Both the position numbers and the translations under genes were made by a program. The notes under the pieces were generated by a model, which searched no databases, was not told the DNA's origin, and saw only the letters and a program-made list of their open reading frames with translations. DNA of 7,618 nt. Origin: an uncultured Verrucomicrobia subdivision 3 bacterium. GTDB taxonomy: Bacteria; Verrucomicrobiota; Verrucomicrobiae; Limisphaerales; CAMLLE01. The stretch is taken from the NCBI GenBank assembly GCA_946480555.1, contig CAMLLE010000130.1, positions 1 to 7,618 on the forward strand, written 5' to 3'. This document shows positions 1 through 5,756 of the stretch, piece by piece; the stretch's first letter is position 1, and every line of letters begins with the position of its first letter.

Positions 1-2
1 AG

Positions 3-1013
3 CCTCACACACCGTTGGCGGCAGACGTCAATGCCGACGGAAAGATCGACTTGATCTCATCGCGACTGGACGTTGGACCGATCGAGGTTTGGACGAACAA
101 CGGCACGGGAACGTTTTCATTTTCCGGCCCGGTCAACACTGGATTCATTCCGCAGGCGGTCGAAGCGGCGGATGTGAGCGGTGATGGCAAACCTGATCTA
201 ATCGCCTGCCCTGGGAGCCAGGGAACATTGCTCGTCGCGCTGAACAATGGCGGATCGTTCAACACCAGCATTGTGAATCTGGTTCCCTCCGGTGCCATCG
301 ACATCGCCGCCGCAGACATCAACCTGGACGGACGGACCGATTTGATCACCGCAAACTACTTCAACTCGGCTCTCACGATCTTGACGAATGTAAACGCAGG
401 AGCTTTCGCCGTTTCGGAAGTTTTGCCCGTGAGCTCGTACTCGCTCGCCGTGACTGCCGCCGATGTGAACGGCGACGCCCGGCCGGACTTGATCGACGCC
501 AGGCAAGACTTTCCCGCGCTGACCGTGCGTCCGAACACAGCCGCACCAGCCACCGCGTCGTTCCTGGGCGACGGCAGCGGATTGGCTTCTCTCACAGCGA
601 GCAATCTGAACGGAACCATTCTGCAAGCAAACCTTGGCGCCAGCGGTGCCTACATTCCCACCATTGGAAATGGTTCAACGAACTTCAGCACCCTCATCCA
701 ATCCGGTTACTACGCGAAGTTCGGCAACCTGGTTTATTTCGAAGCGTGGCTTTTCTGGAACAATAAAAACGCAGCGAACTCCGGAAACCTCCGCATCAGC
801 CTGCCATTTCCCATCGCGTCTTCCCGCGCTGCTTTCAACGTCGGATACGTCAGCGGCGTCACCTTCAACCGTCAGCTCGCCGCGGTGGGTGTGAACGGCA
901 CCTCCGTGGCCGAGATGTTCGATGTGAACTCCGGATCGACCGCCAGCATTCCGGTGACGAGTTGCGCCACGAGCGGCGAAATCCAGATCAGCGGCACGTA
1001 TCGCTGGAAATGA
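3..1013 (+). CDS. FG-GAP/VCBS-like repeat protein with tail-fibre-like C-terminus (5' partial)
   Basis: The frame is open to the left edge, so this is the 3' part of a longer gene. The TTG at 15 is inside a repeat and is not a credible start. Seen directly: four loops of the form D-x-N-x-D-G-x-x-D-L (DVNADGKIDL, DVSGDGKPDL, DINLDGRTDL, DVNGDARPDL), spaced about 45-55 residues apart over codons from 15 to about 494. This is the calcium-binding signature of FG-GAP/VCBS repeats, which usually fold as an integrin-alpha-like beta-propeller. The fourth loop has Ala in place of the conserved Gly. After the repeats comes FLGDGSGLASLTASNLNG (about 561-614). A beta-rich region follows with GYYAKFGNLVYFEAW and ISLPFP, ending in SGTYRWK; this style is common at the C-termini of phage-tail-like and bacterial surface proteins. 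Inference: an exported, calcium-stabilised surface or adhesion protein. Any signal peptide lies outside the window, and the ligand is unknown. The stop is TGA at 1011-1013. Confidence 0.85.
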   Translation, partial: PHTPLAADVNADGKIDLISSRLDVGPIEVWTNNGTGTFSFSGPVNTGFIPQAVEAADVSGDGKPDLIACPGSQGTLLVALNNGGSFNTSIVNLVPSGAIDIAAADINLDGRTDLITANYFNSALTILTNVNAGAFAVSEVLPVSSYSLAVTAADVNGDARPDLIDARQDFPALTVRPNTAAPATASFLGDGSGLASLTASNLNGTILQANLGASGAYIPTIGNGSTNFSTLIQSGYYAKFGNLVYFEAWLFWNNKNAANSGNLRISLPFPIASSRAAFNVGYVSGVTFNRQLAAVGVNGTSVAEMFDVNSGSTASIPVTSCATSGEIQISGTYRWK

Positions 1014-1118
1014 TTCAAGGACGCCACATGTCTTCGCATGGACCTCCCACTCTTCCGAGCGAAGCCGGAGAAGAGGGCTGGGAAGAAGAGGTTTCTAACC
1101 GGAACGATTCAGTTGAAT

Positions 1119-1183
1119 ATGGGGCGGAGCGGCAGCTCCGCCCTACCAAATCAAGGTAGGGCAAAGCTGCCGCTTTGCCCCAT
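1119..1183. repeat. 65-bp nested palindrome, REP doublet / REPIN-like element
   Basis: Two perfect hairpins lie head to head. Hairpin 1 is GGGCGGAGC (1122-1130), loop GGCA, GCTCCGCCC (1135-1143). Hairpin 2 is GGGCAAAGC (1159-1167), loop TGCC, GCTTTGCCC (1172-1180). They are inverted copies of each other: even the loops are reverse complements, and CCCTACC (1141-1147) mirrors GGTAGGG (1155-1161) around a 7-base centre AAATCAA. ATGGGGC at 1119 mirrors GCCCCAT at 1177. The 29-base outer arms differ at only four positions, and those are a GG/CC to AA/TT swap that keeps each hairpin fully paired. This matches the known architecture of REP doublets (REPINs), which are non-autonomous and mobilised in trans by RAYT transposases. 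No such transposase is in the window. Family membership is inferred from form only. Confidence 0.75.
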
Positions 1184-1217
1184 TCTCCGCACCAGAAGGT
1201 GCGCGTTGTGCGGAGAA
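1183..1217. repeat. Inverted repeat with two mutually exclusive stems
   Basis: TTCTCCGCAC (1183-1192) pairs perfectly with GTGCGGAGAA (1208-1217), giving a 10-bp stem with a 15-base loop. Alternatively CGCACC (1188-1193) pairs with GGTGCG (1198-1203) around an AGAA loop. The two stems share bases 1188-1192, so only one can form at a time. The 3' side is followed by AAAAAC, not a T-run, so it is not a plus-strand intrinsic terminator. It directly abuts the 65-bp palindrome and may be part of the same repeat cluster. It lies 215 bp before the delta-60 start codon, so a leader function is conceivable but unsupported. Confidence 0.5.
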
Positions 1218-1431
1218 AAACAATCGTCGTGCGCCGCCGGGTCGCGCCCCTGATTCGGTGAAAACCCACTGTGATCTTTCCGTGAAAAAACCACCATAGG
1301 CGCCGTCCAACTCAGGCGCGCGCCGTTGCTTCCCACTTCCCGGCAATTCGCTGCCACCCTTGCACGGCATCCACCGCCGTGCCGAGCGCCTGATTCAACG
1401 GACATCTGCATTCCAAACAGAAAGAACAAAC

Positions 1432-4338
1432 ATGCGATATTCAAAACTCAATCTGGCATCCGGCGGCGCGGGAATTCGTTCCTGTCTCCGCCTGCTCCTT
1501 CTTGGGCTTCTTCTCATCCCAACACCGCGCCTTTCGGCGGAACCCGGCGATCTCGATCTGAGCTTCGGAAATTCCGGAAAAGTCATTGCCGGCGTGGGCG
1601 GCGGATACGCCGTCGCGTACGCCACAGCGGTTCAAAGCGATGGAAAACTGATCCTCGCAGGTTTTGAAAATCCGCGCTACGTGCGGCCCTTCAATCTCGC
1701 CTCCGGCGGCGATTTCCTGCTCGCACGCTTCACAACCAACAACCAGCTCGATGCCACGTTCGGCACTGCCGGCAAAGTCGTGACCCAGGTCAGCACCAAT
1801 TACCCGCGCCACAACTCCAGCGAGATCAGGGCGATTCGCGTGCTCGCCGACGGCAAAATTCTCGTCGCTGGTCATTCATTTCAAAATCCGGATTACACCG
1901 ATTTCACTCTGGCGCGTTATCATTCCGATGGTTCGCTCGACACCACATTCGGCACGGATGGCACCGGAATCGTCTCCACCGATTTCGGCCAGCACGCGAG
2001 AATCAATTCCATGGTCATCCAAGGGGACGGGCGGATCGTGGTCGCAGGCTACATCACGGATGAAATCTCGGGACCGGACGGATTTGCGCTGGCCCGCTAC
2101 ACCACGAATGGAGTTCTGGACTCGACCTTTGGCTCCGGCGGAACCGTCACTTCGCCGGGCACGTATTACATCGCCAACGCACTGACGATCCAGTCCGACG
2201 GGAAGATCGTTGCCGTGGGCGAGGGCATTCCATCAGGGAGCAGAAATCACGTCGCCGTGTTTCGCTACACCACAAACGGAATCCTCGATCCAGCGTTCGG
2301 CGGTGGAACCGGCAAAGTGTTTACCCGCGTTTCAGCGAACATCTCGAACTTCGACAATTCCGCCAATGCTGTGGCCATGCAATCCGGCCTGTTCATTGGA
2401 GATGAAGACAAAATCCTTGTCGCGGGATCACATTCCGATTCCACCAGCGGGAATCGCTCTTACCAGACCATTCTTCGTTACCTGCTCGATGGCACGCTGG
2501 ACTCCACGTTTGCGAACGGCGGCATTCTCACCAACGCAGTCCTTCCCGACACCGGCCAGCAGCAAGCCATCAGCATCAGCATCCAGGGCCTGAGCCCCAG
2601 CCGGCGCAGGATCACGATCGGCGGTTCGGGCTATGCTTCGTCGCAGTATTATTTCACGCTGGCCCGGTTCAACAATGTGGGCGCGCCCGTGACCACCTTC
2701 GGCGAGAACGGCACCGGCAAAACTCTGTTTCCGATCGCGCCCGGTTTCCAGACAAACGGGTATGCCTACGCAATGACGATTCAATCGGGCCAATATGTCC
2801 TCGCTGGAACTCGGGGTGTGACTTCGGGTGAATCGGCTTTCGCCGCCACGCGTTTCAGCGCCGCCGGATTGGTGGATACGAATTTCGGCAACGGCGGGCT
2901 GCTCGTGGCCGAGCTTTCCGACGCGCCCGCCGCCAGTGCGAATGGCGTGGCGATCCAAGCCGACGGCAAAATCGTCGCCGCAGGCGCTTCGCCGCCGCTC
3001 TACGACTTCAATTCGAATTCCGATCAACAAAGCTTCGCGCTCGTGCGCTTTCACTCGGACGGCGCGCTCGACACGTCGTTCGGCATCGGTGGAAAAGTCA
3101 GGACAAAGATCGGCTCGAACGATCTCGCGTACGCCGTGGCCGTTCAACCGGACGGAAAAATCGTGGCCGCGGGAACCAGCTACACTTCGGGCAACAATCA
3201 ATTCGCCGTGGTACGCTACAACGAGGATGGCTCGCTCGACAATTCGTTCGGCAACGGCGGAAAGGCCACCGCACTCGTCGGCCCAAGCCAAAGCACAGCG
3301 CATGCAGTGCGAATCCAATCCGATGGAAAAATCGTCGTCGCCGGAGACTGCGCCAACGGCGGCTTTCAGCAATTCGCCCTGGCGCGATTCACGACCAACG
3401 GCGCGCTGGACACGACGTTCGGCAGCGGCGGAAAAGTCCAGACGAGCATCAGCACCACGGCATTCGGCTATGGCATCGGCACCGCGCCGGATCAAAAAAT
3501 AGTCGCGGCCGGATTTGCCGCGCGGATTGAAGGCTCCACGGTCATTTCAGATTTCGCGGCCGCGCGTTATCAGACCAACGGCGCTTTGGATTTTTCCTTC
3601 GGCTCGCTCGGCCGATCGACAGCCAATGTCGGCGGCGGGACGGTGAATGTCGGATACGGGATGGCGGTCCAGCCGGATGGAAAAATTATCGTTGCGGGCG
3701 GCGCCGGGCTGGGCGGCTTTCCGGGCCCGGTGTTCGGAACTGAAGGCGTGAACTCCTTCCTCGCACTGGTCCGTTTCAACACCGACGGAACGCCTGATTC
3801 CTCGTTCGGCTCCGGCGGCAGCGTGATCACGCAGGTGGGCGCGTTCAGCGATTTCGCCACATCCATCACGCTGCAACCGGATGGAAAAATTCTGGTCGCC
3901 GGCGGGAGCCAAAGCGGAACCTATAAATTCTTCGCACTCCGTTACACCACGAACGGAATCGCGGATGGCACGTACGGAACCGGCGGCGCCATGCTCATCG
4001 ACTTCGGCACCGGCACCAATGAGGTCGCCAATGCCCTGGAGCTGGATGCAAACGGACGCGCGGTGCTGGCTGGCAATGTGGGCGGGCTGTTCGGACTCGC
4101 CCGGCTCGAAGGCGATTTCGTTGTGACTCCATCGCTCAATATTTTTCTCACCGCCACGAACACCGCCATTGTTTCATGGCCATATCCATCGGCCGGCTGG
4201 TCGCTGCAAAACAACACCACTCTGACTGGCAGCGCCTGGTCTTCCGTCACTCAACCGCTCAACAACGATGGGACAAACAACTTCACCATCATCAATCCGC
4301 CCAGCGAAAGCCGCTTCTTCCGGTTGTTCAGGCCATGA
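1432..4338 (+). CDS. Secreted delta-60 repeat (DUF5122-type beta-propeller) protein
   Basis: The 968-residue product starts at ATG 1432. An in-frame TTG at 1360 would add 24 residues ahead of a good signal peptide and is less likely. A purine run, AGAAAGAA (1419-1426), is a weak ribosome-binding candidate. Residues 1-36 form a signal peptide: basic n-region, core LRLLLLGLLLIP, likely cleavage after LSA before EPGD. Residues 38-895 are 14 units of about 62 residues built on 'SDGKIVVAG...FALARYTTNG.LD.TFG.GGKV', the delta-60 signature. Units 5-7 and 14 are the most diverged. The N-terminus supplies LDLSFGNSGKV while the last unit lacks it, which suggests ring closure between the two ends. Residues 898-968 form a C-terminal module (IVSWPYPSAGWSLQNNTTL, ending FFRLFRP) typical of exported verrucomicrobial proteins. 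Role inferred: an extracellular or periplasmic scaffold or binding protein; no catalytic residues are recognisable and the ligand is unknown. It is convergent with the next gene, with 27 bp between stops. Confidence 0.92.
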   Translation: MRYSKLNLASGGAGIRSCLRLLLLGLLLIPTPRLSAEPGDLDLSFGNSGKVIAGVGGGYAVAYATAVQSDGKLILAGFENPRYVRPFNLASGGDFLLARFTTNNQLDATFGTAGKVVTQVSTNYPRHNSSEIRAIRVLADGKILVAGHSFQNPDYTDFTLARYHSDGSLDTTFGTDGTGIVSTDFGQHARINSMVIQGDGRIVVAGYITDEISGPDGFALARYTTNGVLDSTFGSGGTVTSPGTYYIANALTIQSDGKIVAVGEGIPSGSRNHVAVFRYTTNGILDPAFGGGTGKVFTRVSANISNFDNSANAVAMQSGLFIGDEDKILVAGSHSDSTSGNRSYQTILRYLLDGTLDSTFANGGILTNAVLPDTGQQQAISISIQGLSPSRRRITIGGSGYASSQYYFTLARFNNVGAPVTTFGENGTGKTLFPIAPGFQTNGYAYAMTIQSGQYVLAGTRGVTSGESAFAATRFSAAGLVDTNFGNGGLLVAELSDAPAASANGVAIQADGKIVAAGASPPLYDFNSNSDQQSFALVRFHSDGALDTSFGIGGKVRTKIGSNDLAYAVAVQPDGKIVAAGTSYTSGNNQFAVVRYNEDGSLDNSFGNGGKATALVGPSQSTAHAVRIQSDGKIVVAGDCANGGFQQFALARFTTNGALDTTFGSGGKVQTSISTTAFGYGIGTAPDQKIVAAGFAARIEGSTVISDFAAARYQTNGALDFSFGSLGRSTANVGGGTVNVGYGMAVQPDGKIIVAGGAGLGGFPGPVFGTEGVNSFLALVRFNTDGTPDSSFGSGGSVITQVGAFSDFATSITLQPDGKILVAGGSQSGTYKFFALRYTTNGIADGTYGTGGAMLIDFGTGTNEVANALELDANGRAVLAGNVGGLFGLARLEGDFVVTPSLNIFLTATNTAIVSWPYPSAGWSLQNNTTLTGSAWSSVTQPLNNDGTNNFTIINPPSESRFFRLFRP
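1543..4116 (+). repeat. Array of 14 delta-60 protein repeats
   Basis: The repeat motif 'DGKI-V-AG' (or its degenerate form) begins near residues 70, 140, 199, 256, 326, 392, 453, 511, 574, 631, 687, 749, 817 and 873 of the delta-60 protein, a mean spacing of about 62 residues. At DNA level the copies are diverged, for example GATGGAAAAATCGTCGTC at about 3322 against GATGGAAAAATTCTGGTC at about 3880. They look like an old array rather than a recent expansion. Copies at residues 511-631 are closest to consensus. Those at 326-453 have lost the DG (EDKILVAG, RRITIGG, SGQYVLAG). Confidence 0.85.
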
Positions 4339-4383
4339 CGCCCGCGCAAACCATCAGCGGCCCGATCATTTCTGATCGCGATC
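4339..4383. other. Convergent gene junction with small palindromes
   Basis: Only 27 bp separate the stops of the delta-60 gene and the minus-strand VWA gene. CGATCA (4363-4368) pairs with TGATCG (4373-4378) around TTTC, forming a 6-bp hairpin that includes the VWA stop codon. GATCGCGATC (4374-4383) is a further perfect 10-bp palindrome overlapping it. Neither has a T-run on either strand, so a function as a bidirectional terminator is possible but not shown. Confidence 0.35.
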
Positions 4384-5553
4384 CAGCGAACGCGTGATGA
4401 GGCTCGCCTTCACTGCATGGCCTCGTTTGCGAGTCAGCAGGAAGACCGCCGTGGCGCCAATGCCGATTCCAAGTCCCAATCCGGCCCAGAGCCAGATGCT
4501 GCGCGACTGAGGTGCCAGCGCCACCGCGGCTGGCGGCTCGACTACCGAGGATGCCGGGGCATTGGAAACCGTCACCGTTTCTGCCGGCTTTGTAACAGTC
4601 GCAGCCGGTGCTGCATTCGGCCCGGCTGGCTTTGTTGGGGTCTCGATCTTCGCCGTCTGAACCGGCGGTTCCACTTTTGGTTCCATCGTGCGGATCGCCG
4701 GTTCCGGCCTGACTGAAGCGTCCGGAACGTGCGCCGGAGTCGGAACGGCGGGTTCGACCGGCGTTTCTGCTTTCGCAACCTCCACCGGCTTCTCGACCGC
4801 AGGAGTCGGAACCGGGTCCGGTTTTCGCCCGGAGATGATCAAGGGCGGCACAGCCGGCGGCGCGGACGTAACGACGGTTGGCACCGGTTTGGCGACGGCG
4901 GCCGGGGCAGCTTTTGGCAATCGATTCTCGGGCAGCTCCGGCAATTCCAGAGGAAACGGCGGGGTGTTCACCAAAAAATCGGTGAGGCCGCCATTCGCAG
5001 CGCGGAGCACGGTGATGAAGGGCATTTGCGCGCGCGACTGCTGCGCCTGCCAGTCTTTGAAATTCGCCGCAATCTGATCGTCGAAGGGCGTTCCCAACTT
5101 CGCGGAGCTTCCGTCCGAAACGATCAACACCGTGATGAACGGCGAGTCCTTCACCACTTCATTGAGATCGCCACTGACGCGCTCGATCCGGCCGTCGCGC
5201 TCATGCTTCTGCCCGCGCAAAAACTCCAGGACGCGGGTCGCAATGCGCTGCGACTTCTCCGGCGACCATTCCTGAAGTTCGAATCCTCCGGTGTGCAGCT
5301 CGTCATTGAACGTCCAAAGCCCAAGCGTATCCCCAGTCCGCATCTGGCCGTTCATGCCGGAGGCGGCAAGGCTCGCGGCGATCTGTTGCGCGGCCTCGGC
5401 GCGACGCTGCATGGCGCGGGAGGTCTCGACCACGATGAGCCAGCGATTCGATGCGAAGATCTCCGCGTGAACTGCCGGTGCAAACAGTCCAAGAATGGAA
5501 ACCGTCAGCAGCAGGCGCGCGATGATCGGACGTAATCCAGGTTGAGTCTTCAT
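4366..5553 (-). CDS. Membrane-anchored von Willebrand factor A-like protein with Pro-rich stalk
   Basis: The product is 395 residues from the ATG at 5553-5551. The frame stays open upstream to 5721, but this start places a signal peptide (MKTQPGLRPIIARLLL..., cleavage likely after PAVHA, residue 30) at the N-terminus. No convincing Shine-Dalgarno is seen. Residues 36-195 resemble a VWA fold: first strand RWLIVVETSRAM (37-48), then GDTLGLWTFND (74-84), then FITVLIVSDGSS (139-150). The metal site is degenerate: canonical DxSxS reads E-T-S-R-A, although Asp147 of the VSDG strand is kept. Residues 200-350 are a Pro/Ala/Val/Glu/Lys-rich stalk. Residues 353-374 (IWLWAGLGLGIGIGATAVFLLT) form a membrane helix followed by the basic tail RKRGH, so the VWA-like head faces the periplasm or outside. 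Role inferred: protein-protein interaction at the cell envelope; partner unknown. The next gene is divergent, 203 bp away. Confidence 0.85.
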   Translation of the reverse strand: MKTQPGLRPIIARLLLTVSILGLFAPAVHAEIFASNRWLIVVETSRAMQRRAEAAQQIAASLAASGMNGQMRTGDTLGLWTFNDELHTGGFELQEWSPEKSQRIATRVLEFLRGQKHERDGRIERVSGDLNEVVKDSPFITVLIVSDGSSAKLGTPFDDQIAANFKDWQAQQSRAQMPFITVLRAANGGLTDFLVNTPPFPLELPELPENRLPKAAPAAVAKPVPTVVTSAPPAVPPLIISGRKPDPVPTPAVEKPVEVAKAETPVEPAVPTPAHVPDASVRPEPAIRTMEPKVEPPVQTAKIETPTKPAGPNAAPAATVTKPAETVTVSNAPASSVVEPPAAVALAPQSRSIWLWAGLGLGIGIGATAVFLLTRKRGHAVKASLITRSLDRDQK

Positions 5554-5756
5554 TCCACAAACGAAAACAATTTTGGCCGCATTGCAGCTTGGGCCACGGC
5601 GAATGGAACTGCAACGGAATCTTTGAACCGGGAGCCACGCCTGAAAATTAATCGACCGCTGCCCGCGCCGCTGCTTGAAGCTGCCGGTCCTGCAGCCCCC
5701 TTTTCGGGTTATCGCCCCCATTTACCGAACTCATCAGCGCGATACCGTGCTTTCGC
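5554..5756. promoter_or_regulatory. Divergent intergenic region, presumed promoters of both flanking genes
   Basis: This 203-bp gap lies between the divergent VWA and C25-like genes and must hold their promoters if each is transcribed alone. I cannot name convincing -35/-10 boxes on either strand. TTGAAG (5675-5680) with TTATCG (5709-5714) is off-spacing and weak. GCTGC (5680-5684) and GCAGC (5692-5696) form a small stem before CCCCCTTTT, which is too short to call a terminator. No gene is seen here. The minus-strand frame is open across most of it but shows no domain-like sequence. Confidence 0.4.

Larger units (their letters stand above)
1014..1431. other. Non-coding gap carrying palindromic repeats and the leader of the next gene
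   Basis: No credible gene is present. The short frames here have no recognisable protein content, and several read through the palindromes, giving strings such as AERQLRP. The left part (1018-1118) is purine-rich from about 1061, with no clear terminator: an imperfect CTCTTC/GAAGAG pairing (1050-1055 with 1070-1075) has no T-run after it. The middle holds the palindromes annotated separately (1119-1217). The right part (1218-1431) should contain the promoter and leader of the delta-60 gene, but I cannot identify convincing -35/-10 boxes. GTGAAAA occurs twice there (near 1259 and 1282), which may be chance. Confidence 0.7.

Noticed and set aside
1050..1075. CTCTTC/GAAGAG pairing after the first gene as a terminator
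   Set aside because: The stem is only about 6 bp with a bulge, and no T-run follows.
1121..1181. Palindrome as an intrinsic terminator
   Set aside because: The stems are strong, but neither strand has a T-run after them, and the inverted two-hairpin design fits a mobile repeat better.
1015..1444. Several short frames in the gap (65-113 codons)
   Set aside because: Their proteins are translations through the palindromes and flanks on both strands; none has a start with a ribosome-binding site or a recognisable domain.
2428..3495. Long minus-strand open frame (355 codons) inside the delta-60 gene
   Set aside because: It lies antisense to a strongly supported repeat protein; its composition (many R, A, E, G, D, H) is what the complement of biased GC-rich codons gives, and no domain is recognisable.
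4374..4383. GATCGCGATC as a HIP1-like or regulatory site
   Set aside because: It is a single copy of a 10-bp palindrome in GC-rich DNA overlapping the VWA coding end; nothing supports a function.
4600..4960. Pro-rich stalk as a TonB protein
   Set aside because: The membrane helix is C-terminal and the protein has a signal peptide and a VWA-like head; the TonB C-terminal domain is absent.
4729..5535. Plus-strand open frame of 268 codons opposite the VWA gene
   Set aside because: It is Arg/Gly-rich with no motif, and the minus strand has a signal peptide, a VWA-like core, a Pro-rich stalk and a membrane helix.
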